Source of the DNA: JACQFK01 sp964619955
GTDB taxonomy: Bacteria > Planctomycetota > MHYJ01 > JACPRB01
DNA length: 64,000 bases
Direction of reading: 5' to 3'
Assembly: GCA_964619955.1 (NCBI GenBank)
Contig: CAZUJF010000011.1
Coordinates: forward strand, 71,902-135,901
Shown here: positions 42,876 through 51,779 of the stretch, piece by piece
Layout of the letters: each line of letters starts with the position of its first letter
Numbering within the stretch: position 1 is the first letter of the stretch
Program-made: the position numbers and the translations under genes
The notes under the pieces: model-generated
What the model saw: only the letters and a program-made list of their open reading frames with translations
Told to the model about the DNA's origin: nothing
The model's database searches: none

Positions 42876-44044
42876 GGTGCGGGCCGCCAGAGGTCGATCG
42901 GCCGGCGCACGTCGCTCGCAAAGGGCAGTTCCACGCGCGCCCCCCTTCCCGCGGAGGCGTAGGCGGCCAGCAGGATCTCCAGGACCGCCCGGCCGTCCTC
43001 CCCGGTCTCGAGGGGTTCCTTCCCGTTCGCGACGCAATCCACGAAGTGTTCGAACTCCTGGGGGAAACCGTAGTTCCAAAGCTCCTCGTAGGTGCAGAAG
43101 GACCAGCCGCGGGTGCTCCCGGCCTTCTCCACGGCGTACCCGTAGCCCTGCTCCGAGTACGTGACGATCGCGTTCCCCTGGTGCAGGTCGGCGTACGCCA
43201 CGCCGCCGACGCCGTGCACTTCGGCCGTGTCGTCCATGCCGCCCTTCTTGGTCCAGCTTTCCTCCGCCGTCCCGAGGACCTCGCCCTCGTCGGTCTGGAA
43301 GCGGACGTGCAGGATCGCGTTGTCGTCCCCGCGCGTCTTGTCCTGGTGCACGAAGGTCCCCATCTCCGCGAGGACGGAAAGGGCTTGGGGCTTCCGCAGC
43401 GGCACGATCGGGGCCTGCAGCGGCATCTCGGGGCTCGGGACCCGGGCCCCCGCCCACGAAGGCTGGCCGGGCGCCTTCCCCAGCATCCAGCGGAAGAACT
43501 CGATCGCGTGGCAACCCATGTCCATCGTGACGCCCCCGCCCGAGCGCGCCACGTCCCAGAACCACGGCGAATGCGGGCCGTCGTGTTTCTCCGCCTGTTT
43601 CACGAGGTAGGGCCGCCCCAGGGCGCCTTCATCGAGCAGCTGCTTCAGCCGCACGTACTTCGGGGTGAAACAAAGCTCCTCGGCGTACATGAGCTTGACG
43701 CCCGCGTTCCGGCAGGCCGCGATCATGCGGTCGCAGTCCGCCAGCGTCAGCGCCAGCGGCTTCTCGCAGACGACGTGTTTCCCGGCCTTCGCCGCCGCCT
43801 CGGTGAGCTCCGCGTGCAGGTCGTTCGGGCAGCCCAGCACGACCAGCTCCACTTCGCTCGCGAGGAAGCGGTCGAGGCTCGTGAAGGCGTGGCGGATCCC
43901 GTGCCGCTTCGCGAAGTCCGCCGCATGGGTCCCCGTCGGCGACAGCACGCCGAAGAGCTCCGCGCCCGCCACGCGCTTGAGCGATTCCGCGTGGATCGTG
44001 GAAATGAACCGGGAGCCGACCAGGCCGACCTTCACCTTCCGCAT
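42872..44044 (-). CDS. Gfo/Idh/MocA-family oxidoreductase
   Basis: 390 residues. Rossmann start KVGLVGSRFISTIHAES, EKP motif (VCEKPLALTL), and a catalytic-domain stretch GGGVTMDMGCHAIEFFRWM with the conserved D-x3-H pattern. NAD(P)-dependent sugar dehydrogenase-like. Strong ribosome site AGGAGG before ATG 44044. First gene of an operon with the SIS protein and divergent from the XylR-like regulator, which probably controls it. Confidence 0.9.
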   Translation of the reverse strand: MRKVKVGLVGSRFISTIHAESLKRVAGAELFGVLSPTGTHAADFAKRHGIRHAFTSLDRFLASEVELVVLGCPNDLHAELTEAAAKAGKHVVCEKPLALTLADCDRMIAACRNAGVKLMYAEELCFTPKYVRLKQLLDEGALGRPYLVKQAEKHDGPHSPWFWDVARSGGGVTMDMGCHAIEFFRWMLGKAPGQPSWAGARVPSPEMPLQAPIVPLRKPQALSVLAEMGTFVHQDKTRGDDNAILHVRFQTDEGEVLGTAEESWTKKGGMDDTAEVHGVGGVAYADLHQGNAIVTYSEQGYGYAVEKAGSTRGWSFCTYEELWNYGFPQEFEHFVDCVANGKEPLETGEDGRAVLEILLAAYASAGRGARVELPFASDVRRPIDLWRPAP

Positions 44045-44124
44045 GCCGTCCTCCTGAGCCTCCAGAGTGCCCCGGGACCGTCCGTTTCGCCATGAGACTC
44101 TGTCTCTACTTTCCTGAGATCTCG

Positions 44125-44130
44125 TATACT
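44125..44130 (+). promoter_or_regulatory. -10 element of the XylR-like gene with adjacent palindrome
   Basis: TATACT (5 of 6) ends 9 nt before ATG 44140, with no Shine-Dalgarno sequence, again a leaderless layout. The perfect 8-bp palindrome GAGATCTC (44116-44123) abuts it and could be part of an autoregulatory site. Confidence 0.45.
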
Positions 44131-44139
44131 GGCCTGCCG

Positions 44140-45285
44140 ATGAAGCATGTCGCGGTGGCCGTGGACAAGTCGGGCGCCTACGGACGGGGCCTGCTCGCGG
44201 GAATCGCCGACTACGTCGAGACGCGGGGGCGCTGGTCGCTCTACCTCGAGCCCCGCTCGGCGGGAACCTACGCCCAGGGCTGGCTGAAGGGGTGGCGTGG
44301 GGACGGCGTCCTGGCCTACATCGAGGATCCGGGGCCGGCCCGCCGCTTCCTCCGCTCGGGAATCCCCGTGGTGGAATTGTTCGGCCACCGGCTCGATCTG
44401 GGCCTGCCGGCGGTCGGCAACGACGACGAGGCGATCGGCCGCCTCGCCGCGGAGCACCTGCTCGACCGGCGTCTCCGCCACTTCGCCTTCAGCGGCTACC
44501 CGTCCGAGCCCTGGGTCGAGCGCCGCTTCGCCGGCTTCGCCCGGACGCTGCGGCGGCGCGGGTTCGAACCGGCGCGCTTCCGCTTCAGCCGGGAGGCGGG
44601 CTCCCCCGCCCGCTGGGAGGATGAGCAGCGCCGGCTCACGGCGGGCCTCCGGGGGCTCCCCAAGCCCGCCGGCCTTCTGGCCTGCAGCGACCGGCACGCC
44701 CAGCGCGTGCTCGATGCCTGCCGCCGCGCGGGCCTCCGCGTCCCGGACGCGATGGCCGTGATCGGGGTCGACGACGACGAGGAGACCTGCCGCCTCAGCG
44801 ATCCGCCCCTCACGAGCGTGAAGGACGATCCGCGCCGCATCGGCTTCGAGGCCGCCCGGCTGCTCGACCGCCTGATGAAGCGCCCGGAGCGGCCGCCGGG
44901 TCCGCCCCGCCTGATCCCGCCCCTGGGCATCGTGGAGCGCCGCTCGACCGACGTGACGGCCGTCGACGATCCGCGGGTCGCGGAGGCGATGCGCACGATC
45001 CGGCGCCGCGCCTGCGAGGACCTGAGGGTGGAGGATCTGCTCCGGGAGGCCCACCTCTCCCGGGCCGCGTTCTACCGCCGCTTCCGGGCGGCGCTGGGGC
45101 GCACGCCCCACGCGGAACTGCTGCGGGCGCGCCTGGACCGCGTGAAGGAGCTGCTGCGCCAGTCGCCGCTGACGATCGAGGAGATCGCGTCCCGCACCGG
45201 CTTCGAGCACCCGGAATACCTGAGCGCCGCCTTCCGCCGGGAGACCGGCATGACGCCCGGCCGCTTCCGGCGCCGGGACCGCTGA
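44140..45285 (+). CDS. XylR-like sugar-sensing AraC-family regulator
   Basis: 381 residues (E. coli XylR 392). The N-terminal two thirds are a LacI/periplasmic-binding-protein-like sensor (HVAVAVDKSGAYGRGLL, GNDDEAIGRLAAEHLLDR, GLLACSDRHAQRVL, VIGVDDDEETCRLSDPPL) and the C-terminal ~100 residues carry the AraC double HTH (VEDLLREAHLSRAAFYRRFR, IEEIASRTGFEHPEYLSAAF). Such proteins bind a pentose or related sugar and activate catabolic genes. Neighbours are sugar dehydrogenases, a SIS isomerase and a secreted glucanase. Ends 3 nt from the convergent GH16 gene. Confidence 0.9.
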   Translation: MKHVAVAVDKSGAYGRGLLAGIADYVETRGRWSLYLEPRSAGTYAQGWLKGWRGDGVLAYIEDPGPARRFLRSGIPVVELFGHRLDLGLPAVGNDDEAIGRLAAEHLLDRRLRHFAFSGYPSEPWVERRFAGFARTLRRRGFEPARFRFSREAGSPARWEDEQRRLTAGLRGLPKPAGLLACSDRHAQRVLDACRRAGLRVPDAMAVIGVDDDEETCRLSDPPLTSVKDDPRRIGFEAARLLDRLMKRPERPPGPPRLIPPLGIVERRSTDVTAVDDPRVAEAMRTIRRRACEDLRVEDLLREAHLSRAAFYRRFRAALGRTPHAELLRARLDRVKELLRQSPLTIEEIASRTGFEHPEYLSAAFRRETGMTPGRFRRRDR

Positions 45286-45288
45286 CGC

Positions 45289-46059
45289 CTACTTGCGATA
45301 GACCCGCACGTAATCGACGAGGAACTGCTGCGGGAAGATCGCGTCGTCGATGCCCTTCTGGCCGCCCCAGGCGCCCCCGATCGCGAGGTTGAGGATGAGG
45401 TAATGCGGCTGGTCGAAGGGCCAGCTGTCCCGGCCGGTCTTCTCGTTCGCATAGGTGAAATACGGCTTCCCGTCGACGGAGAACTCCAGGCGCTCGGCCG
45501 TCCAGTCCAGCGCGTAGACGTGGAAGTCCTTCCACGGCTCGGCCAGCGGGAATTTCGAGCCCTTGCCGTTGCCCTTCATGTGGTTGTAGGCCTTGCAGTG
45601 GATGTTCGCGTGCACCGTTCCGGGGTCGAAGCCGACGAATTCCATGATGTCGATCTCCCCGCAGAGCGGCCAGCCGTCCTCCTTGTGGCGGTCGCCCAGC
45701 ATCCAGATCGCCGGCCACACGCCCCTTCCGCGGGGCAGCTTCGCGCGCACCTCGAAGCGGCCGTGCGTCCAGCTCGCCCGGCCCTTCGTCACCAGGCTGG
45801 CCGCGGTGTAGTCGGCCTTCTCGAAGGCCTCCTTCCGCGCCTCGATCACGAGGTTCCCGCCCTCGACGCGGGCGTTCTCCCGGCGGTCCTTCGTGTACCA
45901 CTGCCGCTCCCGGTTCCGGACGAGTCCGGTCTCGTAATCCCACTTCGCGGGGTCCGGCGCGCCGGGTTTGTCGAACTCGTCGCTCCACACGAGCTCCCCG
46001 GGGCCCGCCTGCGCGGGAGGGACGGCCAGGAGCGCCAGCAGCAGCATCAGGCTTTTCAT
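45289..46059 (-). CDS. GH16 family endo-beta-glucanase (laminarinase-like)
   Basis: 256 residues. Signal peptide (about 1-18, PPAQAGP), then a complete GH16 jelly-roll: LVWSDEFDKP, the active-site EIDIME (nucleophile E135, acid/base E140), WPAIWMLG, FHVYALDWTAERL, and LILNLAIGGAWGG. Cleaves beta-1,3 or mixed beta-glucans outside the cell by a retaining mechanism. Encoded next to the sugar regulator and dehydrogenases, divergent from the PVC cytochrome protein across 82 nt. Confidence 0.93.
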   Translation of the reverse strand: MKSLMLLLALLAVPPAQAGPGELVWSDEFDKPGAPDPAKWDYETGLVRNRERQWYTKDRRENARVEGGNLVIEARKEAFEKADYTAASLVTKGRASWTHGRFEVRAKLPRGRGVWPAIWMLGDRHKEDGWPLCGEIDIMEFVGFDPGTVHANIHCKAYNHMKGNGKGSKFPLAEPWKDFHVYALDWTAERLEFSVDGKPYFTYANEKTGRDSWPFDQPHYLILNLAIGGAWGGQKGIDDAIFPQQFLVDYVRVYRK

Positions 46060-46124
46060 GCGCTTTTATAGCGCCGGAGGGGCCGTCCGTGACGTCTCTC
46101 AAAACAGGGGCTCCGCGGCGCGTG

Positions 46125-46130
46125 TATAAG
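46125..46130 (+). promoter_or_regulatory. -10 element upstream of the PVC cytochrome gene
   Basis: TATAAG (5 of 6) in a short AT-rich stretch, 11 nt before ATG 46142. No Shine-Dalgarno sequence is present (TTTCAAAAGAA precedes the start), so the leader would be about 5 nt. Confidence 0.45.
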
Positions 46131-46141
46131 TTTCAAAAGAA

Positions 46142-49100
46142 ATGATTACACTTCTATTCGCCGCCCTGCTCCAGGCCGCCGACTGGCGGACGCTGCCGGT
46201 ACCCGGGCCGCTCGCCGCCCCCGACCCCGTCGCGTGGTATCGCGCGTGGGTGAAGGTCGACGACAGCTTCTTCACCAAACACGAACGCAACCTCTTCGAG
46301 GAATCCTCGGGCATCAACGTCCAGGGCCTCGCGGGCGCCCACGAACTCTGGCTCAACGGGAAGAAGCTCGGCAGCGGCGGCGCCGTCCTCACCCGCCACA
46401 AGATCCCCCTGGGCACCCTGCGCAAGGGCGAATGGAACGAGCTCGCGATCCGGGTGGCGACGCCGCCGGAGACCCGCCCCGGCGGCTTCCTCGGCGACGC
46501 CCCCTTCATCATGAACTACTTCATGGAGTGCGTCCTGGAAGGCGCCTGGGAATACCGTCCCGGCGACTACAGTCCCGGGGGCGCTCGTCCCGCAAAGCCC
46601 GCAGCCGCGACCTTCGACGGCTTCCGCGAATCCAACCGCGTGCTCGGCCGCGCGGAACAGGTCCACGGCGCGAAGCTGCCGCCCGCCGAATCCGCCGCCA
46701 AACTCCGGCCCGGCGCCGAATTCGCGGTCGACCTGCTCCTGCACGAACCGCTCGTCGCCCAGCCCTTCCACTTCAGCTTCGACGAGCGCGGCCGGCTCTG
46801 GATCGCGCAATCCCGCCAGTACCCCTACCCCGCCGGGCTCACCATGATCAGCCGCGACAAGTACTACCGCTCGCACTACGACAAGGTCCCTCCCGCCCCG
46901 CCGAACCACGACCGCGGGGCGGACCTCATCTCGATCCACGAATCCACGAAGGGCGACGGCGTCTACGACCGCCACAAGGTCTTCCTCGACGGCCTCAACA
47001 TGGCCAACGCCGTCGTGCGCGGCCACGGCGGCGTCTGGGTCATGCACACGCCGTATCTGCTCTTCTATCCCGATGCGGACGGCGACGATGTCCCGGACGG
47101 CCCGCCGGAGGTCCGCCTCGCGGGCTTCAACTTCGAGGACACGCACTCGATGGCGAACGGCCTCGTCTGGGGCCCCGACGGCTGGCTCTACGGCGGCCAG
47201 GGCAGCACGGTCTCCTGCCGGGTCACGCGGCCCGGCGTGGATCCGCCCGGCGCGCCGGGCGTGGCGTTCGACGGCTGCATGGTCTGGCGCTATCATCCGC
47301 GCTCGAAGGCCTTCGAGATCTTCGCCGAGGGCAGCGGGAACACGTTCGGGCTCGAGTTCGACGCGGTCGGCCGCCTCCACTCGGGCCACAACGGCGGCGG
47401 CACGCGCGGCTGGCATTACGTGCAGGGCGGCTTCTATCAAATGCAGGGCGTCGACCCCGGCAAGTTCGGCCCGCCCCGCAACCCCTACGCCTTCGGCGAC
47501 CTGCCGATGCTGAAGACCTCCGACCGCGTCGTCCGCTTCACGCACTTCGGGGCGTTCGCGGACGGCACCGCGATGCCGTCCAGACACGCAGGCCAGCTCT
47601 TCGGACTCGATCCGCTGCACAACCTGATCACGACCAGCACGCGGGTGCCGCGCGGATCCACGTTCGAGACGAAGGACGGCGAGCCCGCCCTGCGGAGCAC
47701 GGATGTCGCGTTCCGCCCCGTCTACATCGCCAACGCCCCGGACGGCTCGCTGCACGTCGCGGACATGTACGATTTCTACGTCGCCCACGGCCAGCACTAC
47801 CAGAACCAGATCGATCCCACCAGCGGCAGAATGTACCGGCTGCGGGGGAAGGACGCCGTCCTCGAAACCGACCTCAACCTCGCCGCGAAGTCCTCGGCGC
47901 AGCTCGTCGCGCTGCTGTCCCATCCCAACAAGTGGCATCGGACGACCGCGCTGCGCCTGCTCGGCGAGCGCAAGGATCCGTCCGTGATCCCGGCCTTGCG
48001 CCAGGCCGTGGCGGGCGGCGGCGGGCTGGGCGCTTTGTGGGCGCTCCACCAATCGGCCGGCCTGGATGAAGCGACGGCGCTCGCCGGGCTGACCCACGCC
48101 CAGGCGGCGCTCCGTATGTGGACCGTGCGCCTCCTGGGCGACACCCACGGCTTGAACCGCAACCTGGGCGCGGGCCGCCACGGCGGTCCCGGCCTCCTGC
48201 CCGCCCCGCTCTTCGAAGCGCTGCTCGCCCGCGCACGGGTCGAAAACGACGCCGAGGTGCTCTCGCAGATCGCCTGCAGCGCCCGCCGCTTCGATCCCGC
48301 GCAGGCCCTTCCGCTGGTCGCGGCCGTGCTGGGCCACGACGAAGCCGCCCAGGATCCGTACATCCCGCTCCTCTGCTGGTGGGTCTTCGAGGCCCACCTC
48401 CCCGCCGCCAACGCCGCCATCCTCGCCCTCTTCGAGAAGCCGCAACTCTGGGACGCGGCTTTGGTCCTCGAACACCTGCTCCCCCGGCTCGCGCGCCGCT
48501 ACGCGGTGGAGGGCAAACGCCAGGATCTGCTGCTTTGCGCGAAGCTCTTTCAGAGCGCCCCCGCCGCGAAGCACGCCGCCCAGCTGCTGAAGGGCATCGA
48601 GGAGGCCTTCCGGGGCCGGCCGCTCACGGGACTGCCCGAGGAACTGCTCGCGGGCATCCGAAAATCCGGCCAGGCCCCGCTGATCTTCCGCGTGCGCCAG
48701 GGCGAGCCCGACGCCGTCGCCGAGGCGCTGCGCCGCCTGCAGGATCCCGCGGCGAAACCCGAGGAACGCCTGCTCTTCGCGCGCGCGTTCGGCGAACTGC
48801 GCGAAGCCTCCGCCCTCCCCGCGTTGCTCGCCGCCGCGTCCGGCCCCGCCCCCGACGACCTGCGCCGCGCCTCCCTGTCCGCCCTCTCCGCCTTCGACGA
48901 CGAAAGCATCGGGACTCAGGTCGCCGGCCTGCTCCCCAAGCTGACGGGCGATGTCCGCACGGCCGCTTTCACGCTGCTCGCGAGCCGCGCGAAATGGAGC
49001 GTGCGCCTGCTCGACGCCGTCCAGGCCGGACGCGTCAAAGTCGCCGACGTGCCGGACGACGTCGCCACCCGTCTGCGCGGCAGCCAGGAGAGCTCCGTGG

Positions 49101-49615
49101 CGGAGCTGGCCCGGCGCGTGCTGCCCGTCAGCGCCCCCGTCGCGGCCGAATTCCAGAAGAAGATCAACGACGTCACGGCCGTGCTCAAGGGCGGCCCCGG
49201 CAACCCCTATGCGGGCGAGGCCACGTTCACCGCGCGCTGCGCCTCCTGCCACCGGCTCTTCTTCAAAGGCGGGAACGTCGGCCCCGACCTCACCCAGTAC
49301 CAGCGGGACAACCTCGGCACGATGCTGCTCAGCATCGTCAACCCGAGCGCCGAGATCCGCGAAGGCTTCCAGTACTACCTCGTCGCCACGCAGGACGACC
49401 GGGTCCTCAGCGGCTTCTTCGTGGACCGCGACAACCAGGTCACCGTGCTGCGCGGCCTCGACGGCGAGAACATCACGCTGCGCGCCGCCCAGATCCGCGC
49501 GATCAAGCCCACCGGCACCAGCCTCATGCCCGCCGGCCTGCTCGACGGCCTCAGCGACCAGCAGCTCCGCGATTTCTTCGCCTACCTCCGCATCAGCCAG
49601 CCCATCACCAAATAG
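46142..49615 (+). CDS. PVC-type heme-binding CxxCH protein (membrane-bound dehydrogenase-like)
   Basis: 1157 residues. Short signal (MITLLFAALLQAAD), a beta-sandwich ligand domain (about 30-110: AWVKVDDSFF, HELWLNGKKLG), a PVC dehydrogenase-type propeller (about 185-575: FHFSFDERGRLWIAQSRQYP, NGLVWGPDGWLYGGQG, HVADMYDFYVAHG), alpha-helical HEAT-like repeats (590-1000) and a C-terminal mono-heme cytochrome c with C1033-A-S-C1036-H1037 and methionine-rich downstream sequence. Such proteins are massively expanded in Planctomycetes and Verrucomicrobia and are thought to oxidise sugars in the periplasm. This is the best taxonomic clue in the window. Followed 9 nt later by a Tat-exported dehydrogenase. 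Confidence 0.93.
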   Translation: MITLLFAALLQAADWRTLPVPGPLAAPDPVAWYRAWVKVDDSFFTKHERNLFEESSGINVQGLAGAHELWLNGKKLGSGGAVLTRHKIPLGTLRKGEWNELAIRVATPPETRPGGFLGDAPFIMNYFMECVLEGAWEYRPGDYSPGGARPAKPAAATFDGFRESNRVLGRAEQVHGAKLPPAESAAKLRPGAEFAVDLLLHEPLVAQPFHFSFDERGRLWIAQSRQYPYPAGLTMISRDKYYRSHYDKVPPAPPNHDRGADLISIHESTKGDGVYDRHKVFLDGLNMANAVVRGHGGVWVMHTPYLLFYPDADGDDVPDGPPEVRLAGFNFEDTHSMANGLVWGPDGWLYGGQGSTVSCRVTRPGVDPPGAPGVAFDGCMVWRYHPRSKAFEIFAEGSGNTFGLEFDAVGRLHSGHNGGGTRGWHYVQGGFYQMQGVDPGKFGPPRNPYAFGDLPMLKTSDRVVRFTHFGAFADGTAMPSRHAGQLFGLDPLHNLITTSTRVPRGSTFETKDGEPALRSTDVAFRPVYIANAPDGSLHVADMYDFYVAHGQHYQNQIDPTSGRMYRLRGKDAVLETDLNLAAKSSAQLVALLSHPNKWHRTTALRLLGERKDPSVIPALRQAVAGGGGLGALWALHQSAGLDEATALAGLTHAQAALRMWTVRLLGDTHGLNRNLGAGRHGGPGLLPAPLFEALLARARVENDAEVLSQIACSARRFDPAQALPLVAAVLGHDEAAQDPYIPLLCWWVFEAHLPAANAAILALFEKPQLWDAALVLEHLLPRLARRYAVEGKRQDLLLCAKLFQSAPAAKHAAQLLKGIEEAFRGRPLTGLPEELLAGIRKSGQAPLIFRVRQGEPDAVAEALRRLQDPAAKPEERLLFARAFGELREASALPALLAAASGPAPDDLRRASLSALSAFDDESIGTQVAGLLPKLTGDVRTAAFTLLASRAKWSVRLLDAVQAGRVKVADVPDDVATRLRGSQESSVAELARRVLPVSAPVAAEFQKKINDVTAVLKGGPGNPYAGEATFTARCASCHRLFFKGGNVGPDLTQYQRDNLGTMLLSIVNPSAEIREGFQYYLVATQDDRVLSGFFVDRDNQVTVLRGLDGENITLRAAQIRAIKPTGTSLMPAGLLDGLSDQQLRDFFAYLRISQPITK

Positions 49616-49624
49616 GGGGACCTC

Positions 49625-50512
49625 ATGATGACACGCCGGGACTTTCTCGCCGCGAGCGCGGCCCTCGCCCTCCAGGGGGCGGCTCCGAAACGCATCGGGT
49701 TCGTGGACGACGACCTCGACAACTTCCACGCGCGGGTCTACCTCGAGGCCGTCCGCGGCCCCCTCAAGGAGCGCGGCTTCGTCGTGAGCGGGGCCACCGC
49801 CCTCCAGCACGACAAGAGCCGCGCCTGGGCGGAGAAGTACAAGCTCCCCTACTTCGAGAACCCGGCGGAGCTCGACAAGGTCGTCGACGTCTATGCGATC
49901 CTGGCGCCGTCCACCCCGGCGACGCACGAGGACCTCTGCAAGATGATCCTCCCCTTCGGCAAGACGACGTTCGTGGACAAGACCTTCGCGCCCGATGCGG
50001 CTGCGGCCGGACGCCTTTTCGCCCTGGCGGACCGGCACAAGGTGGCGCTGCAGACCAGCTCCGCGCTGCGCTACACGGCAGTGCAGAAGATCGCCAAGCC
50101 CACGGATGTTCGCCATGTCGTCGCCTGGGCGCCCGGCCGGAGCTACGACGAATACGCGGTCCATGCGGTGGAGCTGGCGGTCTCGCTGCTGGGCCCGGAC
50201 GCGCTCGCTTTGCGGCGCCGCGGAACGGACCCGGAGTCGCAGCTGTTGATCGACTTCTCGGAGGGGCGCACGGCCGTCATCAACGTCTACAACCGCGCCA
50301 AGACCCCCTACGCGGCGTCGGTGAGCACCGCCAAGGAGACGCGTTACCTCGAAGTCGACACGAAGCCGCTCTTCGTGGACGCCGCCGCCGCGCTGCTGGA
50401 CTTCTTCGCCGCCGGGAAGGAGCTGATCGACCGGCGCGAAACGATGACGATCATGAAGATCCTCGACGCCTCGCGCGATCCCGCCGCGCTGGAGCGTTTC
50501 GTGAAGCTATAG
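49625..50512 (+). CDS. Tat-exported Gfo/Idh/MocA-like dehydrogenase
   Basis: 295 residues. The N-terminus MTRRDFLAASAALALQ is a twin-arginine signal, so the enzyme is exported folded with its cofactor. Rossmann part: RIGFVDDDLDNFHARVYLEA, VYAILAPSTPATHEDL, and FVDKTFAPDA in place of the EKP motif (Asp for Glu). Shorter than typical members. Start ATG 49625 or 49628. In an operon with the PVC cytochrome protein, suggesting periplasmic sugar oxidation coupled to the heme domain. Confidence 0.8.
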   Translation: MMTRRDFLAASAALALQGAAPKRIGFVDDDLDNFHARVYLEAVRGPLKERGFVVSGATALQHDKSRAWAEKYKLPYFENPAELDKVVDVYAILAPSTPATHEDLCKMILPFGKTTFVDKTFAPDAAAAGRLFALADRHKVALQTSSALRYTAVQKIAKPTDVRHVVAWAPGRSYDEYAVHAVELAVSLLGPDALALRRRGTDPESQLLIDFSEGRTAVINVYNRAKTPYAASVSTAKETRYLEVDTKPLFVDAAAALLDFFAAGKELIDRRETMTIMKILDASRDPAALERFVKL

Positions 50513-50540
50513 GCCCACCCCTGCCCTATGATGTCCGGCC

Positions 50541-51779
50541 ATGTCCGACCCCTTCGACGTCGTGGTGGTGGGCGCCGGCGCGGCCGGCCTCGCCACGGCG
50601 GTCTTCAGCGCCCGGCGGAAGCCTGAACTCCGCGTCTGCATCCTCGACGGCGCCGCCAAGGTCGGCGCCAAGATCCTCGTCAGCGGCGGCGGCCGCTGCA
50701 ACGTCACGCACGAGACGGTGTCCGCAGCGGATTTCTGGGGCGGCAGCCCCCACGTCATCCGCCGCATCCTCTCGGCGTTCCCCGTGGACCGCACGATCGC
50801 CTTCTTCCGGGAGATCGGCGTGCCCCTGCATCTCGAGGATCGGGGCAAATACTTCCCCGACTCCAACAGCGCCCGGACCGTGGTCGACGCGCTCCTGGGC
50901 GAGACGAAGCGCCTCGGGGTGGAGCTCCGGAGCTCGCACCGCGTCACCGGCATCGTGCGGAGCGAGGGGCTGTTCCGGCTCTCGACCTCGATGGGAGACC
51001 TTGCGGCGCGGAAGGTCGTGCTCGCCACCGGGGGCCTGTCGCTGCCGAAGACGGGCAGCGACGGCTTCGGTTATCGGCTCGCCGCTTCGCTGGGGCACAC
51101 GATCGTCCCCACCACGCCCGGGCTGGAGCCGCTGCTGCTCGAAGGCGGCTTCGCGACGGCGCTCTCCGGCATCGCCCATCCGGTCGAGATCTGCGTCCGG
51201 GCGGCGGGACGAAAGCCCGTGATTCTCGAGGGCCCGATGCTCTGGACGCACTTCGGGATCAGCGGGCCCGCGGCGCTGGACGCCTCGCGCCACTGGCAGC
51301 GGGCGAAACTGGACGGGGTCGCCGTCAACGTCACGGTGAATCTGCTGCCGGGCCACGACGCCGTCTCCCTGGAGGCGAAGCTGCTGCAGTTGGTCCAGGC
51401 GCAGCCCCGGACGCAACTGCGCAACACGCTCTCGACGCTGATCCCCGCGAAGGTGGCCGACGCCGTCCTCGGCCGGCTCCAGCTGCGCGGCGACACGACG
51501 ATGGCCAATCTGCCCCGGGAGGATCGCCGGAAGCTGATCCAGGCGCTGCTCGAATGGCCGCTTCCCGTGAGCGGGGGGCGCGGCTACAATTTCGCCGAAG
51601 TCACCGCGGGCGGCGTGCCGCTGGCGGAGGTCGACCCGTCCACCCTGGAGTCGCGCCCCTGTCCGGGGCTTTATTTCGCCGGGGAGATCCTGGACGTCGA
51701 CGGCCGCCTGGGCGGCTTCAATTTCCAATGGGCCTGGTCGAGTGCCTGGGTCGTCGCCTCGGGAGTGGCGCGCGCATGA
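50541..51779 (+). CDS. HI0933/YhiN-family flavoprotein
   Basis: 412 residues. FAD-binding N-terminus VVVVGAGAAGLATAVFSARR, the HI0933 signature ILVSGGGRCNVTHE, LATGGLSLPKTGSDGFGY in the middle (motif LATGG), and the C-terminal FAGEILDVDGRLGGFNFQWA region. Family members (YhiN, BaiN) are NAD(P)-dependent flavin reductases of incompletely known substrate. Starts 28 nt after the previous stop and overlaps the methyltransferase by four bases (ATGA). Confidence 0.9.
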   Translation: MSDPFDVVVVGAGAAGLATAVFSARRKPELRVCILDGAAKVGAKILVSGGGRCNVTHETVSAADFWGGSPHVIRRILSAFPVDRTIAFFREIGVPLHLEDRGKYFPDSNSARTVVDALLGETKRLGVELRSSHRVTGIVRSEGLFRLSTSMGDLAARKVVLATGGLSLPKTGSDGFGYRLAASLGHTIVPTTPGLEPLLLEGGFATALSGIAHPVEICVRAAGRKPVILEGPMLWTHFGISGPAALDASRHWQRAKLDGVAVNVTVNLLPGHDAVSLEAKLLQLVQAQPRTQLRNTLSTLIPAKVADAVLGRLQLRGDTTMANLPREDRRKLIQALLEWPLPVSGGRGYNFAEVTAGGVPLAEVDPSTLESRPCPGLYFAGEILDVDGRLGGFNFQWAWSSAWVVASGVARA

